Positions 37,265 through 50,035 of a DNA stretch of 64,000 bases are shown here, piece after piece. Position 1 is the stretch's first letter, and every line of letters starts with the position of its first letter. The translations under genes were made by a program, and so were the position numbers. Source of the stretch: Metopolophium dirhodum (Eukaryota; Arthropoda; Insecta; Hemiptera; Aphididae); assembly GCF_019925205.1 (NCBI RefSeq), contig NC_083565.1, positions 33,074,241 through 33,138,240 on the forward strand. Reading direction: 5' to 3'. Below the pieces are notes generated by a model. That model did no database searches and was not told the DNA's origin. It was given only the letters and a program-made list of their open reading frames with translations.

Positions 37265-38267
37265 TAACTGTAACATATACATGACATTTTCTCTGGTTGT
37301 TTATATTCGCATTTCCTATACACGATAACATTTTCAAAATATTTTGAATTGTTTTGAACTGTTTAGGGACTTTAGCAATTTGCAATTTTATTAATTTTTT
37401 TTTGTATAAATTTCAATAAAACTTTATTTGTTAGATAAAAAATTATATAAGAAATTATTTTGACGGACATATTCTGTTTAAAATTATTTAGTTTATTTTT
37501 CTATAAATCTTAATAAAATTGTATTCGTTGGATCAAAAAGCATGACAGGTTAATAAAAGGCTCCAGATATATATTTACAATTAATAGTTGAAAAATGTTA
37601 AGAATACAATATAAAGGCACAATTTTTTTTTATAAGTATTTATATTTCGATTTTTGAAAACATTATCAAATTTAAAATTTAAAAATGATTTTGTAGTTAA
37701 AAGCTTATTAAATGTTCAACTTTTGCAGCTATGAATTAAACATTTAAGCCAAGGTTCTACGTAAGTAGGTTATTCTGTAAACAAAAAATTTAAAAACGCA
37801 GTTTTTTTTTATAGTTATTTTCTGATCAAATTTGGACGAAAATACATATTAAATAACTAAGAATAACGATTTTAGTTATTTGTTGTAAATTTATAATATT
37901 AATTCAACTTATCGGCTACCGTATTAATAATAACTAATAAGTAATAATACAGTATAAATATATTATAAAAATATCCACACTGACAAACCGTCACCGATCA
38001 GAATAATTTTTCGTATACAATGATATTATATCGTTGAATTAAATACTGTGGCCCACTTGTAACCTACTGTACAGCAGAGCGACATGATTGATAAAAAGTT
38101 CAACTTTTATAGCCAAGGATCGGAAATTTAAAACAAAGGCCCGCGAAAGTAGTTTATAAGGTAAGTATGCAAAAATCTAAAAAACATATGTATAAACACT
38201 GTTATTATTGTACGTTTACATGGTAAAATCTGTACGAAATTATAGTATATTTAAACAAAGAATAACA
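37265..38267 (+). repeat. R1 repeat fragments
   Basis: Rearranged R1 blocks occur (TGTTTAGGGACTTT, AATAAAACTTTATTTGTTAG, TTTTGCAGCTATGAATT, CTGTACAGCAGAGCGACAT), ending about 38200. There is no gene. Confidence 0.55.
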
Positions 38268-39198
38268 GAGAGAACAACAAAAAAAATAAAACGCAACCGT
38301 GTGACAGAGTAAAATATAATAAATAACAGTGAAATAAAATCAAATGGTCCATACCAAATACGAGACCCGAACTCTGTCTCATGACCGAGCTTAGCCACTA
38401 CTACAACCACCCACTCCAAAGGACACAATCATATATATATAGAAGCCCAGGACAAGAGCTCTTGAGACGGTTAGGAGGGACATTCAGGGTCAGGTCGTAA
38501 CACCACTCACAGTTTAAATTCTATCTTAAAGAGTCGTAACACCACTCTTTTACACCATATTATTATGTTATAACATTGTAATTTTGTACCAAACGTTAAT
38601 AGACATTCATCATGCCTAGTACATCACGTATTTCATTTCTGCGTTGATGTATATATCGACGTCGGTTGGGACGTAACAATCTTATGGAGAGAACAACAAA
38701 AAAAAAAAACGCAACCGTGTGACAGAGTAAAATATAATAAATAAATAACATTGAAATAAAATCAAATGGTCCATACCAAATACGAGACCCGAACTCTGTC
38801 TCATGACCGAGCTTAGCCACCACTACAACCACCCACTCCAAAGTACACAATCATATATATATAGAAGCCCAGGACAAGAGCTCTTGAGGCGGTTAGGGAC
38901 ATTCAGGGTCAGGTCGTAACACCACTCACAGTTTAAATTCTATCTTAAAGAGTCGTAACACCACTCTTTTACACCATATTATTATGTTATAACATTGTAA
39001 TTTTGTACCAAACGTTAATAGACATTCATCATGCCTAGTACATCACGTATTTCATTTCTGCGTTGATGTATATATCGACGTCGGTTGTGACGTAACAATC
39101 TTATGGAGAGAACAACAAAAAAAAAAAAACGCAACCGTGTGACAGAGTAAAATATAATATAATAAATAACAGTGAAATAAAATCAAATGGTCCATACC
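38268..39198. repeat. 419-bp tandem repeat, 2.2 units
   Basis: Units start at 38268, 38687 and 39106 with GAGAGAACAACAAAAA. The first two are nearly identical over 419 bp; the third stops after about 93 bp at the border of the type II upstream block. Each full unit contains, on the minus strand, TGGCTAAGCTCGG and GAGTTCGGGTCTCG. These resemble the A and B boxes of a tRNA-derived promoter, though their spacing is short. The antisense frames of 60-84 codons repeat with the unit and are not genes. An LTR origin is an alternative. Confidence 0.8.
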
Positions 39199-40725
39199 GA
39201 TATGCAGCGATACGAAACGTTCGGCGTAACTTTTTATTCTGTAAAACCGGGTACACACTGTTTGTTTATGATGACGTGGTGTTTGTTGTCTATCAATATT
39301 TTCTTCAATATTGTTTTATCAAAAAGAAAAAAAAACACATTGGCCGGTTTAATTTATCGTGTCGTACCTACAAACGGTTGTTCCATGCTACAAACTGTCG
39401 TTCAATTTAAAGGTAAGTATTTGTCTGTCGTATTACATTATATTATTAATCAGAAGAAAATAATACATATTCTGAGCGATGATAATTGCTCGTATAAAAC
39501 TTTGCGTTTAGGCATTTTCATTGAATATTTAACGCGAAATGGTTAACGTTTGGCAGTGCGCGACGGGGCACAACGAGACACATTTTTCTAGTCTTATACT
39601 CTTTATTAATAGCCGTTCATAATGGCCGGTTAAAACTAACCTGCAGAATTCCATCGGTAATACTAAAGAAATTCTGTCGGTTAGTGTTATCAGACATTGT
39701 AAGAACGGCCCTTAATGTATCACATCTAATGTGTTGAATAGTATTAAAATAGGGAATAGTTATATAATTACGGTAAAAGCAGCTTATTAGGAACACAGAT
39801 AAATAGATAATTGATACAACCGCGTTATTTAAACACATTGTCCCGGGACAGACCGGCCGTATATTAGAACATAGTAAATAAATCGATAAGCAACGTAATT
39901 TAATCTTATCATTGGTGTCGTTATGTTTATTTATACTGTACTCTGTTGTAAGTGCACTACATATATAAGAATGATCTTGGCTGCACATATATTTCATATA
40001 TTCTGTGTACATATCGTTCGTATTTCAGATTTATGTTAAGGTGAATAGTGTTTAGTTTTTCTAAAAATCTAAAAATGTCTAAACGCCATGATTTGAGTTC
40101 GATTTATTTAAGTCATATAATAAGAAAAGTATTCCATTAGATGCTGCTAAATTTGAAAATGTAATAAAATTAATGACAATTTAACTAACAAATATGGCAG
40201 TTTTAAACAATATTTTGAAATTATTAAAAGTACATGAGATATGACTTAGAATGACATGAGAAATTAGTGTCTTAATGTATCACCCTCTTCACTACACATT
40301 CTAGAACAAACTATATCGCTTAATTTTTAAGGCATTCAAAGTCTCAACACTATCCTGGATGTAACAATATCAAATAGGCTATTCAAACTAATTTTAACAC
40401 AATTACTGATCTTAAGTTAACTACTTTAAAGGTAAGAACATATTACTAGGTATGTACCCACCTATATAGGATTCAACAATATTTTACTAAAAATATATAT
40501 TGTAGTAACGTTGTACAAAAATTATTTCATTATATTTTAGCACGATTCCATTTCATCCAGCAAACTTTACTCTCGATATTATTTTTTTCTGATTATAATT
40601 TAAAATAATGTATTGATTTTATTTTTTTTCATAGAGAATTGTTAACGATATTTATCAATAATAATAATTGATTTTGAAATGTCTCTTTTTACTTTAAAGG
40701 CATTCATACCTTGACTTAATTCACA
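39199..40725 (+). other. 5' region of kelch copy D (type II upstream block)
   Basis: This is colinear with 57830-60042 of copy E. It contains a MITE (39609-39712, AGCCGTTC to GAACGGCCCT) also present in E, a TATA box TATATAAG (39962-39969), and the start of a decayed reading frame, AUG 40075 (MSKRHDLS). The part 40590-40725 is shared with all copies. A 119-codon frame at 39187-39546 is only partly conserved at 54790-55029 (RVVPT region) and broken in the E block, so no gene is called. Confidence 0.5.
39609..39712. mobile_element. Small inverted-repeat MITE in the copy D upstream block
   Basis: The ends are AGCCGTTC and GAACGGCCCT, with GGCCGGTTAA-type interior words. It sits at the same place as 58644-58758 upstream of copy E, so the insertion predates the D/E duplication. 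Confidence 0.55.
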
Positions 40726-43700
40726 ATGCAAAACACAAATAAATTGCCGCCAAATTCCAAAAAACGTAAGACATTATTGTATAGAAAATCACCCTTTGTA
40801 GTTATTAATACAAATATGTCAGCCTTACACATGTAAGTAGTAAGTGATTTAATCTCCTAGATAAATATTAATAAAAAATTTTTGTAGTGGTGACAATAAT
40901 TGTGATGTTAAACTGAAAACGGACGATAACAAAATAATATCTGCACATAGAATGGTTTTATTAGCAGACAATCCGTATTTCCGTGCTATGTTCACTAATT
41001 TTGCGGAAAAGAATCAAGATCTTGTGGAAATGAGACATATAGATTATACCGCTTTACTGCTCTTAGTAAACTTTATATATACATGGAAAGTCTTGATCAC
41101 TGAAGAAAACGTCCGGGTAATAATAGATAAAGTTTGATATAATTATAGAAAACTAAATTATTTAAATCGTTTGTTATTTATTTCTTTAGGATTTATTACC
41201 TGCGGCAGATCTCTTGCTGTTTCACGGAGTAAAAGAGGCTTGTTGTGATTTCTTACAGTCACAGCTCTGTTCTACAAATTGTATCGGAATTAATAGTATA
41301 GCAGATTTACACAGCTGTACAAAATTGATGACAAGTTCAGAAATATATATTAATCAACACTTTTCGTACGAAATAAAAATTATTATTATGATTCTATAAG
41401 GACATTTTATTTATTATTGTTATATTTTGATTCTTAGAGAAGTTTTTGGTGGTGACGAATTCCTATTGTTATCATCGGAACAAGTAATTAAGTTGATATC
41501 CAGTGATAGACTTCCAGTATCATCTGATGAAAAAGTAGGCAATCTAAAATTGATTATTCTTATGTTTTATTATTGACGAAGGAAAAATTCAGTAACCATT
41601 TAATATGTAATATTAAGTATTCTAATTAATTTATAGTATATTTATTGTTTTAGGTATTTGAAAGTGTTATTAGTTGGGTAAAATATGATTTGAGTTCAAG
41701 AAATAGCATTTTACCCCAATTAATGGAACACGTACGATTACCATTAACATCGAAGAATTTTATATTAAAATATGTAGCTGAGGAACCTCTTATTAAGAAT
41801 TGTTTAAAATGTAAGTTTTCTCTTTAAATATGCTTTCACTGTGAATTAATTTATATTTTAGATATATATTTATTTATAATTTTTAAGGTTGTCATTATGT
41901 ATTGGAGGCTATAAATACACTCAAATCAGAAGAGCTTATTCCACAAAGCAACCGGAATAAACCCAGATATGGAGAAAAAGTATGATTCTGTATAATTTAT
42001 TTTTATTTCCAATGCATTTAATAATTCAATTATAACAGGTTATATTAATTGTTGGTGGAATTATGTCTGGAATGAATGAGAGTTTAGAATGGTTCGATAC
42101 ACGAACGAACCTATGGCATCCAGGACCAGAATTGAGAACACAGCATGGAAGACATAGTCTAGTCGTAATTAACGATAATTTTGTATATGATGTGGGTGGC
42201 TATGCCCATGGTTTATCACCTTATCAGAGTGTTCTTGTCCTAGATTTATCTGCAGAAACACTTTGTTGGCAACCATGTGACGATATGTTGGTTGAAAGAA
42301 AATTGTTAGGCGTAGGTGTCATTAATAATAATATCTATGCCGTAAGTAATGTTGAATCAAAATTTATTAGTTTAATAATTATTTCTGTTAAAAAGCATGT
42401 ACCAATAAATTATACATTTAATTTAAGGTAGGCGGATTCAATGATAGAGATGGTAATTGCAGAAGTGCTGAAGTTTTTAACTACAATACTCAAAGGTGGC
42501 ATATGATATCAAATATGTCTACTACAAGATCTTTATTTTCGGTTGGAGTTCTGGATGATCTTTTATATGTGGTATATTTTTTTTATGATTTTAATTTTGT
42601 ATTATATTTGTTATAATAATAATTGTAATTGGTATGATAAAATTCTTCTGCTAAAGAATCGCGTTACATTTTCCCGAAATAAAATATTTTGATAAATTTT
42701 AAATTTATATTGATATTGATGAATAAGCTAATAAAAATATTTATTTATATGCCACTTCATTTCAATGATAGTTACTTCAGGAACTGATTCATTTTCATTG
42801 ATCGTCAAACCTACCTGTATGTATATTGGAAGTATAAAAACTATTTTATTTTTGTTACAGATTTATACTTAATGTAACCGAAAAAGTATTATAATTCTCT
42901 TGTTTAAACGTTTATTTTCAACATTAAATATAATGTAATTATTGTAGTTTCATTAAATATTCCTTCAAACTTGATCAAGATTGATTTTTAATTTCTAAAA
43001 ATGTTCGTACCTGTGGTATATTTAAATTATTTATAATAGATACATTTTTGTAATTAAAAATAAAAATATTTAGTTCATTCAACTTCTTATAAATATGTTC
43101 TCAACCTTCTTTCATTGAAAATGATATGCAATAATATTTTATTCGGGGATTTCTTTTTAGCGTAAGGTATTTTTATTCCACAATAATTAAAAATTAATTA
43201 CATTTTGTAGGTAGGAGGTTATGATCAATCAAGACAGACTGTAAATACTGTTGAATGTTATAATCCCACTATTGATACGTGGTCACCAGTCGCAAACATG
43301 TATGCACGTCGCAGTGGGGCCGCTGTAGGAGTTTTAAACGGTGAACTGTATGTTGTAGGCGGTGATAATGGATCCTTCAATTTGAGTAGTGTTGAAAAAT
43401 ACAGTCCAATAACACGAGTTTGGACATCTGTTGCGGAATTACTTTTGCCTCGAGTAAATGCAGGTAACTTCTAATAAAATAAATGTATACTATTATATGA
43501 AACTTTTTTTTTTGAACATTTTGAATTAAATGAATTTTTTTTATTATAGAAGTAGTTGCATTAGATGGTTTATTGTATGTCGTCGGTGGAATGTACAAAT
43601 ATAATCATTTGTTTTCTGTAGAATGTTACAACCCAAACACCAATAGATGGACCATGGTCACAGCAAAATGGAACATGAATCGGTTGTCACCTGGAGTAGT

Positions 43701-43737
43701 AACGATTAATAGGTCACGACATTTTACATCTTGTTAG
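40726..43737 (+). CDS. Kelch copy D: complete KLHL2/3-like BTB-BACK-Kelch protein (581 aa, ten exons)
   Basis: Exons are 40726-40832, 40888-41116, 41190-41365, 41438-41534, 41654-41810, 41888-41979, 42039-42341, 42428-42571, 43211-43463 and 43550-43737. All phases equal those of copy B and no stop interrupts. BTB (CDVKLKTDDNKIISAHRMVL, PYFRAMF), BACK (LISSDRLPVSSDEKVFESV) and six kelch blades are present. The N-terminal 35 residues are basic and unlike those of B, C and E (KKRKTLLYRK). Other oddities are a Trp in the last part of BTB (FIYTWKVLI against FIYSGQILI in B) and a two-residue longer blade 2 (GGYAHGLSPYQS). Family role as for B. Exon 8 ends in a weaker donor (GTATAT). The start matches the ATG context of the other copies. 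Confidence 0.9.
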
Positions 43738-46286
43738 CATTCATGATTTTTTTTTTTTGGTACAATATATAAATGTTTTAATATTTTGCACTATAGTATC
43801 TTATACTATGTTTAGGATATATGATTCATGCATTTTTTTCTTACATAAATATTTTACTATATTGTATAACAATACCTGTATTTATTGTATTTTTTTAATT
43901 TTTAACTTTAAGTTTTATTAAAAGGTTTCTGTATACCTTTGTCAATTTAACGATAATTCAAATTCGGATCAAATTAGAGAGGTATTTAAATGGAGAATAA
44001 CAATTTTAGTTATTTTGTTTTAATTAATAAATAATATTGGTGGACACATGGAATTATTAATGTATATTATAAATTGTACACACAATGCCATTTTCAAATG
44101 AAATGTGTTTGGCAATAACTAATCCAACTAACAGTGCTACTAATAGTAAAATAAATTACTTCAATAGAAATAATACCACAGATTATACAAAACAGTTTTA
44201 TATAATCTGTCATAATATCATAAATATACTTGGTAGCATTGGCTGACAGACCGATTTTGCTCAGAATGGTTTTTCGTATACAATGATTTTATACTACTTA
44301 ATTCATATATAAGTATTTAACACATTAATTGCAGTGTCCCATTTATCAACTCGCTACTGTACAGCAGAATTGAACCCACTTGTCCACTGTTTTTCATCTA
44401 ATTACGAATTTATACGAATTCTGTTTTTTGGAAATTTTCATTAAACTTTTTGAACATATTAACATAATTTCATTCAACTTGCAATTTTCTTTGTACAGAT
44501 TGTTTTGTGATAACTGATAATGCAATCTTCTATTCTTTGAATGAGATCCCTCCTTGGCTCCTTATTGGTTATTTGTGAATTATTTTGCGGATATTTTATA
44601 TGGTTTCTAATCTCAGCCATTCAGCTCTAATAATGTTAATTTATGTTAATAAAATAAACAAGGTACCTACTGAGTAGCACTTATTGCAACAAATATAATG
44701 AACAGTCAGGTCATTTGAAAAATATTAGGTAATTTTTTTCTAGGACATTTTGTTCCATTGACCATAATCCTAAACTCAAAATTGACCGAGTTACAGCTTA
44801 ACAGAATTTTGAAAATTGAAAATTTATCAACTCACTACTGTACAGCAGAGTCATTTGAAAAATATTATAAGTCCATATTTACAATTTTCTTTTTATAATT
44901 ATTTAAATATCAAATGTTGGCAAAACACGAAAATGATGTGTGCTCTAGTAACAAAATTATTAATTACACCACCAACATTATTTTTTAAAAAAAATACCAA
45001 TAATTGCCTTGTACACATAAATGACAATCTAATTTTACTAGGTTATAGGATATAGTATATAATATGGGTGTGTAGGTATTTGTAGAAAAATACATTGTGC
45101 TAGATTGTCATATGCACTACGCAGATTACAGTTTACTAGTAACTAAGGTGCTTACATTCGAGGCTCGTCTTTACAGAAATTTGATTCATGGAATAGGTAT
45201 AGAATTTAATGGTACAATTTTTATTTTGCATTTTTAAGGAATTCATTGCTTTACGTTCATTTTTTAGTATTTCTGGTGCATTTTATTTATTTTCGTACAT
45301 ACCTATATATTTGCACTTTTCTTGTTGAATGTTACACTTAATCGTAACACTTTCAGTTTCCTTTACCTTGTCGAATACCGAGGTTCATTATCTTAACGTT
45401 TGTAGTAATAACGCTAGGTATACTACAATGACACATACACACTATAAAGTGTAAGGTAATTAAAATTAAAATGTTATACCTTTTTATGTTCTTGAATACG
45501 CATTCTAAAATATACTTTTGAAAAAAAGTACTTGGACAGGGTAGGTACCTATTTTAAAAATTTGAAACTTGCTCAAATTATCTGAATTTAAAATTAAATA
45601 CTTATTATTTTTAGTTATATTTTCTGTTATAAATTTAATCACATAAGATAAAAATAATAAAAAATGAGAAGTTAGGTAGGCATATAATAATATATTTGAA
45701 TTGTACTCAATCAAAAATTCAATACTTCGGAAAAGAAATATATTATATTTTTTATAGCAATATATAGTTACACCAAGTGATACGGTATAGACAAATAGGC
45801 TTATGTAGGTAGTTGATTTATAAGGCAAAAAAGTGCAGTTGTTGACACTAATGTTGACATTAATTCAAAACACGAATAGAAAACGATCAATGGTACCATA
45901 CAGGCATAATAATCGCTGACGATCAGTTATTACTTATTTGTATTATAATTATTTATACATAAAACACACATTTCCGACCGAATAGTCATAAAACATATTA
46001 TAATGTTCGTGTGGATTTTTCGTCCATGGCCCCTGCAAGTGTGTCATTTTTAAGGAGTTGTGTTTAGGCAATTATTTTGTTCCTGCGATTACCGATCGTC
46101 TTTGAGTGTGTAGTAAATGATCATTAGTGTGCGTATACTCCCCTACCATCACCCGCGACCCACAACAATTTTCAATACATTGTAATTTCTTATGTGGTTA
46201 GGTTAGGTTAAACAATTAAAGTCATTAGAGTAGAGTCATTCAATGTCTAGATCAAAATATTCACGACCAATTTATGGACGTGAAAT
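43738..46286. other. 3' flank of copy D and AT-rich spacer
   Basis: Conserved 3' UTR blocks run to about 43830. Blocks shared with the flanks of A, B and C occur at 44035-44460 and 44935-45015. The stretch 45180-46286 shows no gene or repeat that I recognise. A 107-codon hydrophobic antisense frame (45505-45828) is AT-driven and matches no known family. TTAGGTTAGGTTA at 46198 is too short to be telomeric. Confidence 0.45.
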
Positions 46287-47469
46287 AGCCGTGGCACTGA
46301 CAAAAATTAAGGTACTTCTAGAGCAGTCATGCCCAACCCGCGGCCCGCGGTCCACACGTGGCCCGCCAAGGTATTCCATGTGGCCCGTTACAAATTATTA
46401 AAATAAAACAAAATATTCCGATAAAAGTAAAACTATTACAAAATACGATTTTAACTAATTTATAAATAAAAAATACAATAATAAAAATAAAAATAAAAAG
46501 TATATAAAAATGTTTTTAATGTGAAATCTGAACTTGTGTTTCTCTTACTAATAATGAAAAATCTGGTTGGAATTTAGTTGTTCCAATCCTCAAAATTGAA
46601 TGAAGGTGTTCATCCGTAAGTCGCGATCTATATGAATTGATTTTGTTTGTTTCATCCGTGAAAATATTTGTTCACATATACGTCGAGCCAAATACAGTTG
46701 CCATTTTCATCATAATGTTTTCAAAATTTTAAAATAACATTTTTTTTCATTGTTTGAAATTCATCATAGTAAAATGAATTTGTTTTTAACTCAATAAGTT
46801 CAAGTTGAAAAGAAGTATCGACATCAATTTCATCAATATTGAATGGATTTTCGAATAAACGCAACGATTTTTCGTGTAATTTAACATCTTTTTTCTGTCG
46901 GACATTTTAAAATAGAAATTTTATTATTTAAAATCGATATCACCCGTGCACTTTAAAGAGCGTACTGATCAAGTTAATGCGTACCTATACAACGTGTACC
47001 TCAATTTGTAATCTGTGCAGTAGTCAATAAAAAAGATAAGAAAACCAGTCCAATATGTACCTCCATATTATATTGCAACCTACTATGTGTAACTAAATTA
47101 TATTAAGACTGAGATTATGAGTACTTTTATATTTGGTGGCCCGCTCGATTACAAATGTTTACCAAAGTGGCCCGCCGAGGAAAAAGGGTTGGGCGTCACT
47201 GTCCTAGAGGTTCGATTTAAAAAATGTAAAGATGTTTGTTTACTTTGCATCGGTCGGAGCACTTTTTCAATTTCAGCAAATTCTTGACGAGAATAAATAT
47301 TTTACATTTTATAAATTTATAAATATTTTTAGTATCGAATATATTCAAAAAATATCTAAAATATCAAAAATTTGCTCTGACCGATGCAAAGTAGACTTGT
47401 TGACCAATCAAAACGTCTTTATACATTTTTTAAATCGAACCACTAAAAGTACTTTAATTTTGGTCAGTC
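46287..47469. mobile_element. Foldback element split by a hAT insertion
   Basis: Left arm (46287-46323 continued at 47210-47261) and right arm (47373-47469) are inverted copies. Shared words are CTGAC(C)AAAATTAA, GGTTCGATTTAAAAAATGTA and TACTTTGCATCGGTCGGAGCA, around an AT-rich loop of about 110 bp. The left arm is interrupted by the hAT element at 46324-47201. No protein is coded. The 80-codon frame at 47232 is a reading of arm and loop. Confidence 0.75.
46324..47201 (-). mobile_element. Truncated hAT element (878 bp) with remnant ZBED-type transposase
   Basis: The ends CAGTCATGCCCAACCC and GGGTTGGGCGTCACTG are inverted repeats. The flanking 8-bp duplications TTCTAGAG (46316-46323) and TCCTAGAG (47202-47209) differ at one base. 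On the minus strand it keeps the transposase tail: LFENPFNIDEIDVDTSFQLE with LIELKTNSF (about 46890-46760), then VFGSTYM, and SYRSRLTDEHLHSILRIGTT (about 46640-46560). At least one stop and a frameshift break it. It carries only the C-terminal part and is an internally deleted, non-autonomous copy. Confidence 0.75.
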
Positions 47470-47871
47470 GCTAAGGTCGTTTTGATAAAAAATTAATAGG
47501 GTTTGCAGGGGCCTTAAACGAGTATACGAATGACAAATTTAGAGTGGATAAATAAAAAGTTACCGAAACTGTAGAACTAGAATTTTTCTCCATGAAAATT
47601 AAACAAACTAAATGTCGATAGTATTTTAAATAGTGGTACCTACATATTATTTAAAATAATAATAAATATTTATTATTAAATATTACTCATTAGCGTTTAA
47701 AATCATGGTAAATGGCCCACGTTGAGACTTATATATCGACATTGCGTGGATATCGCGTTCATCGTTAAGACTTAGGTACACGAAGCTGTTTCGTGTGTAC
47801 GTTGAACCAAAGTGCGTGTACAATTGAAAACAAAGTTCCATATAAGTATGTTAATCTGTATCCGAAAAAAA
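47470..47871. other. Spacer without recognised features
   Basis: AT-rich; no open frame, repeat end or promoter could be supported. Confidence 0.4.
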
Positions 47872-48905
47872 AAAAGGTGGTTAAGTGGATGTCGCTCTGC
47901 TGTACAGTAGGTTACAAGTGAGTCACTGTAATGGATGGTGTTAAATTTGAATTCAATGATATAATATCATTGTATAAGAAAAACGATTCTGAGCGAAAAC
48001 GGTCAGTCATCCTATGATATTACCAAGTATATTTGATGATATTATTGTGAATAAAGTAATTTATATATAACCTATTTACGTGGAGCATTGTTTTAAATTT
48101 TCAATCCTTAGCCATAAAAGTTAAACATTTTATACATTTTTAACTACAAAATAATTAATAAATTATAAATTTGATAAATGTTGTCAAAATTTGAACTTTA
48201 AATGCTTATAAAAAAAAATTGTGCTTTTAATATTTTTCAACTGCTATTAGAACGATATATCAGGAGCCTTATATTAAATTTTCACGCTTTTTTACCGAAC
48301 AAATAAAATGTTATTGATAATTATAGAAAAAAAAACTAAAAAAATTGAAAACTGACAATGTCCGTAAACAGCTCAAAAAGAGTCAAAATATTTTCAACAT
48401 TTTATGGTGTATAGAAAATGCTAATATAAATATTCAGTGAAATTTTCAAGTATCTACTGTCATTCGTTTTTTAATTACAATAAAATAAGAAAATTTTTAC
48501 ATATGAGAAATCCAGTGAATATCAAATGTTGTAAAAATATAAATTTCAGACGCTCATAAAAATTTAATTTATGTTTCTTGTAAACATTTTTTTTTTGATA
48601 AAGGTAGACAAACTTATGAGTTATCTTATATTACATTTTCAAATCTTAGATTTAAAAAGAAACATTTTTATGAATTCTCAACTCAAAATAATTTGCTAAA
48701 TTTCGTGATTTTTCCGTATTTTGTCAAAATTTGAACTTTAAATGCTTATAAATACAAACTGTGACTAAGGATTTTTAATTTTTTTCATCTGCCTTTGAAA
48801 CAATAACCTAGGAGCCTTCTATTAAATTTTCAAGCTTTTTTACTCAACAGCCTTCTATTAAACATTGTAAAATCAATACATTCATCGCTTCGTTCAGAAT
48901 CTAAA
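47872..48905 (-). repeat. R1 repeat in reverse orientation
   Basis: The reverse complement shows the standard R1 order. On the + strand it begins with GGTGG(T)TAAGTGGATGTCGC and GGATGGTGTTAAATTTG, and ends at TTCATCGCTTCGTTCAGAATC. It is the only long inverted copy among many direct ones and could pair with 10086-11480 or 29275-30570. Confidence 0.65.
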
Positions 48906-50035
48906 ATCACAGTTTTTTTTATAGATATTTTATGATCAAATTTGGACGAAGAAGAATGATTTTAATTTTGTGATTTTGGTATTTTAAAAAAATATTGCGT
49001 GGGTACTTTTAAAAGTATATTATTATATAGAATTATGATAATAAACAAATATTAATAATTCAACTTGACTTGCTGCCGTATTAATAATAAGCAATAACAA
49101 TATCCTATTGGCGAACAAACCGTATGTGCTCGGAATAGTTTATCGATTCGAATTTAGCACCATCCATTTTAGTCACTCATCTACTGTACAGGCAAAGCGA
49201 CTTCGACTTACCCGATTTTTTTTTTTTTTTGAAAGTAGACAAACTTACGAGGAATCTTATTCTATTACATTTTCAAATGTTGGCCATGAAAAAAAAATGT
49301 TGTACAAAATTCTATCTAAACAATAATATTTGCAAACGTTTTTATAACATAGGTATTATGTATTCAATAACCTATAATTATATATCTATATTTATAGTTT
49401 CTCATCTCAGCTAGTCAGCTGACAGATCTAATAATATAAGTTTATATTATAAAAACAAACTTAGGTACCAACTGAGTAGCACTTGTTGCGGCAAATATTA
49501 CAAATAGTTAGGCCTATATTGATGAAACATAATTGAAGTTGCTTCCTAAAGGCTTAAACAGTTACAGGTATCTTATTGAAACGTGGTGAAGAGGAATAAA
49601 TGAAAGGGTCACAATATTATTATTTCACTAAAATATTATAGTGTTTAAATAAATTTAAAAATTACAAAAATCGATAAATAATAAATAATAAATATTTGTT
49701 CCCAATCTACAAAGCTAACAGCTCTAATAATATTAGTTTATGTTATTACTTATTAATATCAATTTACGTACCAACTGAGTAGCACTTATTGCAGCAAATA
49801 TCACAAATAGTTAGGTCTATATTGATGAAACATAATTGAAGTTGCTTCCTAAAGGGTTGTCTCTTATAATGTAACTAATTACCTACGCAACTGAAATTAT
49901 TATTTTTTTTAAATTGTTTAACCAATATGTTCAAAAAAATATGTATGATAGAATGGTATAATTCCTGATATGCCAAGGTATAATATTATAAATTAATAAT
50001 TTATGAATATAATTAATATATAATAAACAATTACA
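48906..50035. repeat. R1 fragment and short direct duplications
   Basis: An R1 tail lies at 48906-49215. A block of about 100 bp at 49465-49560 (ACTGAGTAGCACTTGTTGC, ATTGATGAAACATAATTGAAG) is repeated at 49765-49860; its start also resembles 44660-44700. No gene is seen. Confidence 0.5.

Noticed and set aside
38340..38420. tRNA gene on the minus strand (A- and B-box-like words)
   Set aside because: The box spacing is too short, no acceptor or anticodon arms pair, and the word repeats with the 419-bp unit. It is treated as a possible SINE relic only.
39187..39546. 119-codon frame upstream of copy D as a leader gene
   Set aside because: The related blocks at 54955 and 58385 share DNA similarity but only short peptide similarity and differ in frame, so it behaves as non-coding leader sequence.
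45505..45828. 107-codon antisense frame with hydrophobic stretches, resembling a membrane protein
   Set aside because: In DNA this AT-rich, Phe/Ile/Leu/Tyr-rich frames arise by chance. There is no splice context, homologous copy or receptor motif.
46196..46212. TTAGGTTAGGTTA, insect telomere-like
   Set aside because: It has only two and a half units and sits in ordinary interstitial DNA.
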